Positions 17,686-26,393 of a stretch of 64,000 nt of DNA are shown here, piece after piece. The notes beneath the pieces are model-generated. The model ran no database searches. It worked only from the letters and a program-made list of their open reading frames with translations, and was not told where the DNA came from. This DNA is from an uncultured Flavobacteriaceae bacterium (GTDB lineage: Bacteria; Bacteroidota; Bacteroidia; Flavobacteriales; Flavobacteriaceae), in NCBI GenBank assembly GCA_937901915.1, contig CALGUD010000147.1:70974-134973 (forward strand). The letters are read 5' to 3'. Each line of letters opens with the position of its first letter. Positions within the stretch are counted from its first letter, which is position 1. Both the position numbers and the translations under genes were made by a program.

Positions 17686-18591
17686 TTGAGCGATTTAGAT
17701 ACAAAATATTTTTCACTTTTAAAACAGCACATTACCCGGGTTTTCCTGGAAAATAATGCCGCAGATGCCAGTATTGAAAACTGGAAAGGGGAAACTATTA
17801 CCGCATTTCAGGAAGATGTGCTTCTAAAAACAAAAGCGGGTGTTAGTGAAAAATGGTTTTATACCTATTTAAAAAATCATCCTGACAAACTTCCTAGAAT
17901 TGATATGCTAAACATATTGAGCAAATATGCCGGATACAAAAACTGGGATGACTTTAGAATGCAGAACCCATTTAATACTGATGATCAACCTCTCCCTAAA
18001 AAGAAAAAAAAACCATTTTACCCTTTAGGGATCCTCATAATGGCAATAGCTATAGTCGCATATTTTGCCATGCCATCCCCAAATTATTACGAATTTTGTT
18101 TTTTTGATGAGGATAAAAATTTACCCATTACCTCTATCCCTCTAAATATTAAATTATTGCATGAAAATGAATCTCCTGTATATCTAAAAACTGACAGCAC
18201 AGGATGCTTTAAGTACAAAAGCAAAGAAAAGCATATAAAATTCATTGTATCTTCACCCTATCATCAGGCAGACACTATTTTACGAAGCATTGAAAATAAT
18301 AAAAATAAGATGGTAAAATTAAAAACTGATGATTATGCCCTAATGCTTCACTACTATTCTAACGGAAAAAAAACCGACTGGCAAAAAAGAAGAAAACAAC
18401 TATATGATATTTTTGACGAAAAGGCCATTATATATAGAGTGTTTGATAATAACATAGGTGTGGAAGTTTATAACACAGAGGATTTTATAAATCAGCTTAC
18501 CATACCCACAAACACCTTAAAAAATATTGAAATTTTAGATAAAGTATATAGAAATAATAAAATAGTAAAACTAAAATTTATCGTGAAATGA
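17686..18591 (+). CDS. Unknown membrane protein with helical N-terminal domain
   Basis: 301 residues. The start must be the TTG at 17686: a stop codon lies directly before it and no in-frame ATG occurs before residue ~74. The N-terminal ~95 residues are helical and end with the pattern LPRIDMLNILSKYAGYKNWD, a small domain I have seen as a recurrent N-terminal module in Bacteroidota proteins but cannot name. A basic stretch and one transmembrane helix (PLGILIMAIAIVAYFAMPSP, ~109-128) follow, then a beta-rich domain probably outside the cytoplasm. Its last 4 bases overlap the start of the next gene, so they form a pair. Confidence 0.65.
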   Translation: MSDLDTKYFSLLKQHITRVFLENNAADASIENWKGETITAFQEDVLLKTKAGVSEKWFYTYLKNHPDKLPRIDMLNILSKYAGYKNWDDFRMQNPFNTDDQPLPKKKKKPFYPLGILIMAIAIVAYFAMPSPNYYEFCFFDEDKNLPITSIPLNIKLLHENESPVYLKTDSTGCFKYKSKEKHIKFIVSSPYHQADTILRSIENNKNKMVKLKTDDYALMLHYYSNGKKTDWQKRRKQLYDIFDEKAIIYRVFDNNIGVEVYNTEDFINQLTIPTNTLKNIEILDKVYRNNKIVKLKFIVK

Positions 18592-19073
18592 GACTTAATA
18601 AAATATACATACTCATTTTTCTAATTTTCTTCTCCTGTAGCAGGGTTAGAGAGCAGGAGAATGCCGTGTATGCTGTCGAGGATGAAATGATCATTGAGGA
18701 AAATTTTACGAAATTCGATATTAATAATACCCAGCAATTAACACCTTTACTTAAACAAAAACTACAGGAATACTATGATTTATTGATTTTAAAAAATAAG
18801 AGCCCTGATTTTTCCGAACAAATTGACAAACAACTAAATAAAATATTAAAAGAAATTCCTGATAATGAGAAACTCAATGACTCAACCAAAATAAATAATA
18901 TCACTTTTTTGTCAGACCCTGAAAATATTTCAGACTCTGTTCAAAAAATAAAATTTTCGTATGAAGCAGGCTCAATCATAGATTCACTGTCGGCCATTAT
19001 AAAAACTATCCCTGTTACTATAGAAGACCAGGTGATCTGGAGTACCAATATTAGTTTTGAGCCTGTAGAATAA
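18588..19073 (+). CDS. Hypothetical lipoprotein coupled to the preceding membrane protein
   Basis: 161 residues with a lipoprotein signal (ILIFLIFFSC, then SRVREQ). The mature protein is acidic and mostly helical by composition, with no motif I recognise. Its ATG overlaps the stop of the preceding gene in an ATGA, indicating translational coupling; the two probably act together at the inner-membrane/periplasm side. It converges on the HAD hydrolase gene with 8 bases between stops. Confidence 0.65.
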   Translation: MRLNKIYILIFLIFFSCSRVREQENAVYAVEDEMIIEENFTKFDINNTQQLTPLLKQKLQEYYDLLILKNKSPDFSEQIDKQLNKILKEIPDNEKLNDSTKINNITFLSDPENISDSVQKIKFSYEAGSIIDSLSAIIKTIPVTIEDQVIWSTNISFEPVE

Positions 19074-19081
19074 TACCAATA

Positions 19082-19732
19082 CTAGGATGCAGTTTTAGTA
19101 AGCAACTGCTTTAAATGATCCATATGTGTAAAAACACCTGTAGCCTCTTTTTCAAAAAACGAATAGGAATATTCATCTGCATATCCATACACATCAAATC
19201 CGCCTCTTTTTGCTGCTTCTAAACCTATTGGCGTGTCTTCAATCACAAGACATTCCTTAGGAGAAAACCCCATTGTCTTCGCAGCATGTAAAAAAACATC
19301 CGGTTCGGGTTTCCATTTACCTACATCATAACAGCTAAAAATATTTGATTCAAAATATTCTATCAAAGCGGTTATTCTAAGATTGTGCCTGATTTTTGTT
19401 TGCGGACCACTGGAAGCCACACAAAAAGGAATTTCTAAACTATTCAATACACCTTCTACACCCTCTACAGGCTTTAAATGATTAGTAAAAGCTTCAAATG
19501 ATCGTCGCCTGTACTCTGATTCAAAATCATGTGGTAACTTTTTTCCTATGAGTTTCTCTATATGATCATGCACACTTTGATATGATCCACCCTTAAAGTG
19601 CCTGTATGCATAATTCAAATCAATAGTGGCTCCCTGTTCATTTGCCATTTCTACCAGGACTCCATTTCCCAAAGGCTCACTATCCACCAGCACTCCATCA
19701 CAATCAAAAATAATACACTTGTAATCCTTCAT
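19082..19732 (-). CDS. HAD-superfamily hydrolase (beta-phosphoglucomutase-like)
   Basis: 216 residues. Motif I is FDCDGVLVDSEPLG with the nucleophilic Asp, motif II is VASSGPQ, motif III is the Lys of KWKPEPDVFLHAAK and motif IV is VIEDTPIGLEAAKRGG. A helical cap is inserted between motifs I and II (C1 type), as in YieH/beta-phosphoglucomutase-like phosphatases of sugar phosphates or nucleotides. The exact substrate cannot be read. It follows the SDR gene by 3 bases and is the last gene of an M28 peptidase/SDR/HAD operon. Confidence 0.85.
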   Translation of the reverse strand: MKDYKCIIFDCDGVLVDSEPLGNGVLVEMANEQGATIDLNYAYRHFKGGSYQSVHDHIEKLIGKKLPHDFESEYRRRSFEAFTNHLKPVEGVEGVLNSLEIPFCVASSGPQTKIRHNLRITALIEYFESNIFSCYDVGKWKPEPDVFLHAAKTMGFSPKECLVIEDTPIGLEAAKRGGFDVYGYADEYSYSFFEKEATGVFTHMDHLKQLLTKTAS

Positions 19733-19735
19733 GAA

Positions 19736-20425
19736 TTATGGTGTTGACGAAGATACTTGTAAAAGTTTACCGTTATAAAATTTATGCCCTTTTAAAGAGA
19801 ATTCATAAATATATTGGGCCATTTCTATAGCTGAAACAGGTGCTTTATACCCTGGAAAAGCTTCATTAAGCATTTCGGTTTGTACAGCTCCCAATGCCAG
19901 GACATTTAATGATGGTCCGGTTTCTTTATATTCTTCCGCTAAGATTTCAGTAAGTGTGATTATGGCACCTTTTGCAGAACTGTATGCTGACAAGCCGGGG
20001 AACTTTACACTTCCCTGTACTCCTCCCATACTGCTTATGTTCACTATATGTCCATCTTCCGGCATATAGGGAATAGTGGCTTTTATAACCCCAACAACTC
20101 CAAACACATTTACTTTATAAACCTCTTCAAATTCATCTGAGGTAATATCTGTAAAAGGTTTATTTACAAGTTTTCCGGCATTGTTAATGAGTATATCAAC
20201 TGATTTCCATTCTTTTTCTAAAAAAGTTGCAAGTTTAAGGATATCATTTTGATCACATAAATCAAAAGTAAAACAGGTGACATTTTTATGTTTTAAAGCT
20301 TCAACGGGATGTTGATTACGTGATAAGGACAATACTTTATGTCCTGCATCTGCAAACAGTTTTACCAATTCAAAACCAATACCTCTGCTTGTTCCTGTAA
20401 TTATAATGTGTTTTTGTTTACTCAT
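19736..20425 (-). CDS. Short-chain dehydrogenase/reductase
   Basis: 229 residues with a complete classical SDR set: TGTSRGIGFELV (NAD(P)-binding), LINNAGKL, catalytic Ser in ISSMGGVQGS, and YSSAKGA (YxxxK). The segment LSLSRNQHP after the second strand has an Arg, which fits NADP preference. The substrate is unknown. Its start overlaps the stop of the M28 peptidase gene by 8 bases and its stop is 3 bases before the HAD gene. Confidence 0.85.
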   Translation of the reverse strand: MSKQKHIIITGTSRGIGFELVKLFADAGHKVLSLSRNQHPVEALKHKNVTCFTFDLCDQNDILKLATFLEKEWKSVDILINNAGKLVNKPFTDITSDEFEEVYKVNVFGVVGVIKATIPYMPEDGHIVNISSMGGVQGSVKFPGLSAYSSAKGAIITLTEILAEEYKETGPSLNVLALGAVQTEMLNEAFPGYKAPVSAIEMAQYIYEFSLKGHKFYNGKLLQVSSSTP

Positions 20426-21395
20426 TCATTTTAATTTCGCGGGTAGCCGAATTCGTTATTTTTTCAAGTACGGGTTTCATTTCATTAATTATAGAAATCA
20501 TATGATCAAAATCCATTCTTGAAACTTCATCATCTACATGGTGATAATATTCATAATTAGTGAAATCGAATGTAGATATGGTTTGGGCAGGAATACCAAA
20601 TTCCTGATAAAACGGATAATTGTCTGAGCGTTTAAATAAATTGTACTCCTTTGCCTGCAGTAAAAAACCAATCAGGTTTTTATTTGCATACTCATTCATC
20701 TTTGCCGCCATATTGGATTCTTCATGTCCGGTAAGGTAAACCGTATATTCTCTCGTCATAGGCACCCCAATCATTTCAAAATTTACCATGGTATAAAGGT
20801 CTAAATTTGATTCCTTTAATTTTTTTGCCAGATGAGCTGAGCCTAATAATCCACTTTCTTCAGCAGAAAATAACACAAACAACAAACTTCTTTTATTACT
20901 TTTAGAATATGCAAAATATTTAGCCAGCTCTATGACTGCTGTTGTGCCGGTTGCATTATCATTTGCACCATTTGCAATGGCATCTCCATTTACTACTTCT
21001 GCCCCCGCTATATGGTCATAATGAGCACCTACAACAACAAACTCATTTTTTAATTCAATATCATTACCTTCAATATAACCTACGATATTATATGTAGTAG
21101 GTGTGAAATTAGAAAGAGTGTCTTTATATGTAGAAAAATAAGGTTTTATATTGTTCTTCTTAAAAATATCTTCAATATAAGTTGCTGCAAGTTCAATTCC
21201 TTCTGTTCCTGCTTCCCGTCCTGCTAATTCATCTGAAGCTAAATAATTCATAATACTTTCAACTTCCATGACAGGCGGGTCAACGGCTATACCATTTCCT
21301 TTTGCATCTTTTAAAACACTCTCAGGCCTTAAAGAATTTGTTGTGGATTTACAGCTTAATGCTATAACTAAAAATGAGAAAATCAGATGTTTCAT
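20418..21395 (-). CDS. M28-family metallopeptidase, lipoprotein
   Basis: 325 residues. A lipoprotein signal (FSFLVIALSC) is followed by a linker and an M28 aminopeptidase domain. The di-zinc ligands can be read in order: His in VGAHYDH, Asp in NGANDNATG, Glu pair in SAEESGLLG, a Glu/Asp in MVNFEMIG and the last His in YEYYHHVDDE. These proteins release N-terminal residues from peptides or cyclise glutamine; the choice is not clear here. It is probably exposed in the periplasm or on the outer membrane. First gene of a three-gene operon. Confidence 0.88.
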   Translation of the reverse strand: MKHLIFSFLVIALSCKSTTNSLRPESVLKDAKGNGIAVDPPVMEVESIMNYLASDELAGREAGTEGIELAATYIEDIFKKNNIKPYFSTYKDTLSNFTPTTYNIVGYIEGNDIELKNEFVVVGAHYDHIAGAEVVNGDAIANGANDNATGTTAVIELAKYFAYSKSNKRSLLFVLFSAEESGLLGSAHLAKKLKESNLDLYTMVNFEMIGVPMTREYTVYLTGHEESNMAAKMNEYANKNLIGFLLQAKEYNLFKRSDNYPFYQEFGIPAQTISTFDFTNYEYYHHVDDEVSRMDFDHMISIINEMKPVLEKITNSATREIKMNE

Positions 21396-21488
21396 TTATT
21401 TGAATTTTATTATGCTTTAATATAAAATCTGAAGTTTTGGGATAATTATTCAAGTTAAGGTGTAATAATTTTAATTAAAGATATAAAA

Positions 21489-21518
21489 AAATCCCGCCAT
21501 CATGAGCAGGCGGGATTT
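21489..21518 (-). terminator. Rho-independent terminator of the pdh operon
   Basis: Ten-bp stem (AAATCCCGCC / GGCGGGATTT, 10-base loop) followed on the minus strand by seven T residues, 23 bases after the pdhC stop. Confidence 0.9.
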
Positions 21519-21540
21519 AGAATTATTTTTATTTATATAC

Positions 21541-23235
21541 TTATGCCAGCATTGTTACCGGATTTTCCAGGTAAGCCTGTAAAGTTTGCAAGAATTGGGC
21601 ACCTGTAGCACCATCAACAGTCCTGTGGTCACAGGCCAGTGTAATTCTCATGGTATTACCTACCACTATTTGTCCGTTTTTAACAACAGGTTTTTCTACG
21701 ATAGTACCAACAGATAAAATTGCTGAATTAGGCTGGTTTATAATAGAAGTGAACTCCTGTATACCAAACATACCCAGGTTAGATACTGTAAATGTGCTTC
21801 CTTCCATTTCGGCAGGTGTAAGCTTTTTATTCCTTGCTTTTCCTGCAAGCTCCCTAACCTGTGAACCTATTTGAGTAAGAGTCATCTGATCCGTAAATTT
21901 TAATACAGGTACTACTAACCCTTCATCAACAGCAACAGCGACACCAATGTGTACATGATGGTTATATTGGGTAGTATCTCCTTTCCATGAGGTATTTACC
22001 TGTGGATGTTTTTTTAATGCTACAGCACAAGCTTTTACCACCATATCATTAAAAGATACTTTTATATCCGGCAAGGCATTGATTTGTTCTCTTGAAGCGA
22101 TTGCATTATCCATATCTACTTCAATGGTGAGATAGTAATGAGGTGCCGTAAATTTAGATTCACCTAAACGTTTGGCTATGGTTTTACGCATTTGCGAATT
22201 CTTAACCTGCTCAACACGTTCCTCACCGGCAGGTACAAAAGGCATAGCTGTGCTTTTGGGAGCCTCGGCTTCTTGAGCTTTTGGCACTGCAGCTTTTTCG
22301 GCTGGTTGGGATGATGGCACAAAGCTTTCAATATCTTTTTTAACTATCCTGCCATTTTCTCCGGACCCTTTTACCTGTGAAAGTTTAATTCCTTTATCTT
22401 TTGCTATCTTTTTAGCAAGCGGTGAAGCAAAAATCCGGTCTCCTGATGATGATTCTGATTGCTCTTCACCCACAACTTCTTCATCGGATTTTTCTGCTTT
22501 TGGTGACTCTTCTTTTTTAGTGTCAGGTTTAGAAGCTCCACTTCCTGACGCAGCAGCTTTCAGAACAGCATCTACATCAGTGTCTTTAGGCCCTATGACC
22601 GCTAAAAGTGAATCTACGGGCGCACTTTCCCCTTCCTGAATACCAATATGCAATAAAACTCCGGAATAGAAAGATTCGAATTCCATCGTAGCCTTATCAG
22701 TTTCTATTTCGGCCAGTATATCACCTTCAGAGACTTCATCTCCTTCTTTTTTAAGCCAGGCAGCAACAGTCCCTTCTGTCATCGTATCACTTAAGCGTGG
22801 CATTTTTACTACCTCTACCCCTTCAGGGATATCAGCGGATCCTGATGTTTCAGTTTGTGCAGTTTCTTCAGAAGCATCTTCTTTCTCTTCGGCTTCAGCT
22901 TTCTCTTCAGTTTGTGCATTTTCTTCCTGCTTTGTTTCAGTCTCCTCGTCTGTTGAAGTATTTCCTGAACCATTTACCAATCCGGAAATATCTTCTCCTT
23001 CATCTCCTATAATTGCCAGGAGCGTATCAACAGGTGCAGTCTCACCTTCCTGAATACCAATATGGAGTAATGTTCCTTCGTTAAAGGATTCGAACTCCAT
23101 AGTTGCTTTATCAGTTTCAATTTCGGCTAAAATATCACCTTCTGAAACCTTATCTCCTACTTTTTTTAACCACTTAGCGACTGTACCTTCTTCCATGGTG
23201 TCGCTTAATCGCGGCATATTTACAATTTCTGCCAT
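21541..23235 (-). CDS. pdhC: Pyruvate dehydrogenase E2, dihydrolipoamide acetyltransferase
   Basis: 564 residues. Two lipoyl domains each contain the lipoylated Lys in ETDKATMEFES (near residues 43 and 180), joined by acidic/Ala-rich linkers. A peripheral-subunit binding domain (ASPLAKKIAKDKGI ... GSGENGRIVKKDIE) follows, then the catalytic acyltransferase domain ending with the HxxxDG motif in CDHRTVDGATGAQFL. It transfers the acetyl group from E1 to CoA. It begins 6 bases after the pdhA stop. The E1 beta and E3 genes are not in the window. Confidence 0.96.
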   Translation of the reverse strand: MAEIVNMPRLSDTMEEGTVAKWLKKVGDKVSEGDILAEIETDKATMEFESFNEGTLLHIGIQEGETAPVDTLLAIIGDEGEDISGLVNGSGNTSTDEETETKQEENAQTEEKAEAEEKEDASEETAQTETSGSADIPEGVEVVKMPRLSDTMTEGTVAAWLKKEGDEVSEGDILAEIETDKATMEFESFYSGVLLHIGIQEGESAPVDSLLAVIGPKDTDVDAVLKAAASGSGASKPDTKKEESPKAEKSDEEVVGEEQSESSSGDRIFASPLAKKIAKDKGIKLSQVKGSGENGRIVKKDIESFVPSSQPAEKAAVPKAQEAEAPKSTAMPFVPAGEERVEQVKNSQMRKTIAKRLGESKFTAPHYYLTIEVDMDNAIASREQINALPDIKVSFNDMVVKACAVALKKHPQVNTSWKGDTTQYNHHVHIGVAVAVDEGLVVPVLKFTDQMTLTQIGSQVRELAGKARNKKLTPAEMEGSTFTVSNLGMFGIQEFTSIINQPNSAILSVGTIVEKPVVKNGQIVVGNTMRITLACDHRTVDGATGAQFLQTLQAYLENPVTMLA

Positions 23236-23241
23236 TATTCT

Positions 23242-24243
23242 TTAAAGTTTATGGGGTAAAAACGGATAATCCTTTTGATCATATACTGTATCGTACATTA
23301 CATTTTTCTCAGGATAAGGTGATTCTTCTGCAAACTTTTCACATTCTTTCACTCTATCTTTTATATTCTTATCAATTTCTGCTAACTGATCTTCAGTAGC
23401 GTATTGTTCTTTAAGAATTATTTCTTTCACCTGAGTGATAGGGTCTATTTTTTTATACTCTTCTACCTCTTCTTTGGTTCTGTAATGCTGGGCATCAGAC
23501 ATTGAGTGTCCCCGATAGCGGTATGTTTTCATTTCTAAAAAAGTTGGGCCATCTCCTCTTCTGGCTCTTTGCACTGCTTCATCAATTGCCTCGGCTACGG
23601 TTACAGGGTTCATACCATCTACAGGTCCACAAGGCATATTATAACCTAAGCCTAATTTCCATATATCAGTATGATTAGCTGTACGGGCTACAGATGTTCC
23701 CATGGCATACCCATTATTTTCACAAATAAATACAACCGGTAAATTCCACAACATGGCCAGGTTTAATGTTTCATGAAAAGATCCTTGCCTAACAGCGCCA
23801 TCTCCCATATAGCATAATGTTACCGCATCCCTTTTAAAATATTTATCCGCAAAAGCCAATCCGGCACCTAAAGGGATTTGCCCCCCTACAATACCATGCC
23901 CTCCGTAAAAACCTTGTTCAGGAGCAAAAATATGCATAGACCCCCCCAGACCCTGAGAGGTACCTGTTGCCTTACCATAAAGTTCGGCCATTACTTTTTT
24001 TGGATCAACCCCCATTCCAATTGGTTGTACGTGGTTTCGGTAAGCAGTGATCATTTTATCCTTTTTGGAAAGATCTATTGCATGTAGGGCTCCGGCCAAA
24101 ACAGCCTCCTGTCCATTATAAAGGTGTAAAAACCCTCTTACTTTTTGTTGAATATATACCGCTGCAAGTTTGTCTTCAAACTTTCTCCAAAACAACATAT
24201 CTTCATACCATTTCAGGTATACTTCTTTCGTAACTTCTTTCAT
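23242..24243 (-). CDS. pdhA: Pyruvate dehydrogenase E1 component, alpha subunit
   Basis: 333 residues. The thiamine diphosphate motif runs from GDGAVRQGSF to FICENNGYAMGT, the phosphorylation-loop region is YRYRGHSMSDAQHYR, and GGSMHIFAPEQGFYGGHGIVG lies in between. It catalyses oxidative decarboxylation of pyruvate together with a beta subunit encoded elsewhere. It forms an operon with pdhC. A TACTTTTG box lies 36 bases upstream, with an inverted repeat between it and the expected -33 position. Confidence 0.96.
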   Translation of the reverse strand: MKEVTKEVYLKWYEDMLFWRKFEDKLAAVYIQQKVRGFLHLYNGQEAVLAGALHAIDLSKKDKMITAYRNHVQPIGMGVDPKKVMAELYGKATGTSQGLGGSMHIFAPEQGFYGGHGIVGGQIPLGAGLAFADKYFKRDAVTLCYMGDGAVRQGSFHETLNLAMLWNLPVVFICENNGYAMGTSVARTANHTDIWKLGLGYNMPCGPVDGMNPVTVAEAIDEAVQRARRGDGPTFLEMKTYRYRGHSMSDAQHYRTKEEVEEYKKIDPITQVKEIILKEQYATEDQLAEIDKNIKDRVKECEKFAEESPYPEKNVMYDTVYDQKDYPFLPHKL

Positions 24244-24278
24244 AAGTTATATTAGTTGCGTTTTTTAAATGCGAACTA

Positions 24279-24304
24279 CAAAAGTAGCACTTTCGTAAAA
24301 AGTG
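24279..24304 (-). promoter_or_regulatory. pdhA promoter: -7 box and adjacent inverted repeat
   Basis: On the minus strand TACTTTTG (24279-24286) matches TAnnTTTG. Directly upstream, CACTTT-N5-AAAGTG (24288-24304) fills the spacer between the -7 and the -33 position. No TTG is found at the -33 position, so this promoter may need an activator or be blocked by a repressor at the repeat. Confidence 0.5.
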
Positions 24305-24346
24305 GGAAAACGAAAAAACTGTTTTGTAATTTTTTTTTGTGATATA

Positions 24347-24832
24347 TTACAATAATTGACTTTTATCAAACATCAAAGGTAGTAAATCATTTAAAGAATC
24401 TGATTTTATAATTTTACCGGTTTTACCCATAAAATAGATATTTATAGGGCTTTTTTGTTTAATTTCATATTCGGCTATACTTTGACGACAGGCTCCACAC
24501 GGAGGTATTGGTAGATTGGTATCTTTAGTGTCTGATGATGCAGAAATAGCAATCGTTTTTATTATTGATTCAGGAAATCGGGACCCGGCCTGGTAAACAG
24601 CAACGCGTTCAGCACATAACCCGGATGGATAAGATGCATTTTCCTGATTGTTGCCAATTACAATTTCTCCGTTATCTAATATTAAAGCTGCCCCCACCCG
24701 GAATTTAGAATAGGGCGCGTATGCATTTTTCCTTGCCTCAACTGCAACAAGCATTAAATCTCTATCCTTAACAGGTAACTCGTCAATATTTTCAAAAACA
24801 GTTAAAGTAGATTTTATCTCAATTTTATTCAT
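24347..24832 (-). CDS. cdd: Cytidine deaminase
   Basis: 161 residues, normal for the homotetrameric type. The zinc and catalytic motif is CAERVAVYQAG (Cys and catalytic Glu) with the second pair in PPCGACRQSIAEYE, and the substrate-binding block is SKFRVGAAL and NQENASYPSG. It deaminates cytidine and deoxycytidine to uridine forms for pyrimidine salvage. It starts 3 bases after the porV stop, and the porV-cdd-pdhA order with gldJ divergent is a conserved flavobacterial neighbourhood. Confidence 0.94.
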   Translation of the reverse strand: MNKIEIKSTLTVFENIDELPVKDRDLMLVAVEARKNAYAPYSKFRVGAALILDNGEIVIGNNQENASYPSGLCAERVAVYQAGSRFPESIIKTIAISASSDTKDTNLPIPPCGACRQSIAEYEIKQKSPINIYFMGKTGKIIKSDSLNDLLPLMFDKSQLL

Positions 24833-24835
24833 TCA

Positions 24836-25978
24836 TTAAAAATTCGAGTACTCCTCGCCAAAGTTAAAAGTTAATGAGAAGCGAAGTGTATTTTCTAAAG
24901 GATTCCTGACTTTAGAGGCAGAAAATAAATATGAAAGGTCTATAGTGGCAGATTTAAATTTAAATCCGGCACCCAATGTAAAAAATTTACGCGCACCTTT
25001 CTCTTCGCTCTCGTTAAAGTAACCTGTACGTAATGCAAAAGCATCCTGGTACCAATACTCAAGGCCTAAAGCCCATGTAAATTCTTTTAACTCTTCAGAA
25101 AAACCATCAGGGGCATCACCAAAAGATTCAAATATTCCACTAAAAAATCCTATATCATTGTATCCTCTTGCATCTTCGGAGTCTATATCCCCGTCACCGT
25201 CAAAATCGCGTGGTGTAGGCACCAAAAGTTTATTTATTTCGGTTACAACTGCTAATTTGTTATCTGTATCAAAAATAAAATCAAAACCTCCTCCTAACTT
25301 AAGGTTCGTGGGTAGAAAACTTTCCGGGCCGCCTTCTTCATACTTGATCTTGGGGCCGATATTGGAAATATTGAACCCACCTCTCCAGCGTCCGTTAAAA
25401 CGGTTATAATCCAACTCTTCAGATTGATAAAACCCTGATATATCCACAGCAAAAGAGCTGGCCGGGTTTGCATCAATACCCTCATCAGGAATTTTAAGGT
25501 CCGATCTTAAAAATCGACCTGTAACTGCCATTGAAAAGGTTTCGTTTAATTTTAATGCATAGGTAGCATCAATAGTCATTTCATTAGGCCTTTCAACAAT
25601 ACCTATATCATCTGCTGTATCTCTTAGTTCAATATCTCCCAAACTGAAGTATTTAATACTTGCCGCCCATGCACTTCTCTCGTTAAGCCTGTTATAGACT
25701 GTTAGGTTTAACAGCGCTATATCGTTTACAAGTTCACTTAAATAAGGTGTGTAACTTACACCCACACCAAATTGTTGGTCTGCGAATGTATATTTTGCCG
25801 GGTTCCATTGCTGAGAAAAAGCATCAGTTGATGTCGCGACACCCAATTCACCCATACCGCCTGCGCGGGCGTCGGATGTTACTAATAAAAAAGGAACTGC
25901 TGTTGTGATAACCCTGTCCTGAGAGATGGCACTGTTATAAATAAAAAGTAAACCAAAGAGTACAAATATTCTTTTCAT
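24836..25978 (-). CDS. porV: Type IX secretion outer-membrane protein PorV (LptO)
   Basis: 380 residues with a signal peptide (ends SAISQ). The mature start RVITTAVPFLLVTSDARAGG and the following MGELGVATSTDAFSQQWNPAKY are diagnostic of PorV. The rest is a beta barrel of the FadL-like type ending with an aromatic strand (LRFSLTFNFGEEYSNF). PorV shuttles folded cargo from the translocon to the attachment complex and is needed for most T9SS substrates with type A signals. It is divergent from gldJ. Confidence 0.93.
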   Translation of the reverse strand: MKRIFVLFGLLFIYNSAISQDRVITTAVPFLLVTSDARAGGMGELGVATSTDAFSQQWNPAKYTFADQQFGVGVSYTPYLSELVNDIALLNLTVYNRLNERSAWAASIKYFSLGDIELRDTADDIGIVERPNEMTIDATYALKLNETFSMAVTGRFLRSDLKIPDEGIDANPASSFAVDISGFYQSEELDYNRFNGRWRGGFNISNIGPKIKYEEGGPESFLPTNLKLGGGFDFIFDTDNKLAVVTEINKLLVPTPRDFDGDGDIDSEDARGYNDIGFFSGIFESFGDAPDGFSEELKEFTWALGLEYWYQDAFALRTGYFNESEEKGARKFFTLGAGFKFKSATIDLSYLFSASKVRNPLENTLRFSLTFNFGEEYSNF

Positions 25979-26393
25979 GGATTAAAATAAATTTTTACAA
26001 ATATGGGTTTAAAAATAAAATATAACAAAGATTATATTTTTTTTGGCTCATCATATATTAACGAATAATTAACGTTTATCTTGTATATAAAAATTACTAC
26101 ATGTAAAAATTATATTCAGGGAAAATAATTAAAAAAAATCAATTTAATGAATTTTAAACACATTACAGCTAAACAACAGACAAATCACTATAACCACTTA
26201 CCCTACTTTTTTTACTTTCTTTATACTAAAAAAATAATAAAAACAACTTGTTTTCGTTGTAAAGAAACACGAAGTAAGAAAAGTTAAATATATTATATGA
26301 CTGTTATCTCGTGTAATTTTACAAAAAAAGTATTGTGTTTTTATGCTTAATTATTATATTGCGGACTATTTTGTACCATAACAAATCTTACAT
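25979..26393. other. Divergent porV-gldJ intergenic region
   Basis: 415 bases, very AT-rich, with no ORF worth calling. On the porV side the minus strand reads TTTG, 20 bases, then CATATTTG (a -7 box with one mismatch), a weak promoter candidate. On the gldJ side I find no clean TAnnTTTG. No strong palindrome was seen. Confidence 0.5.
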
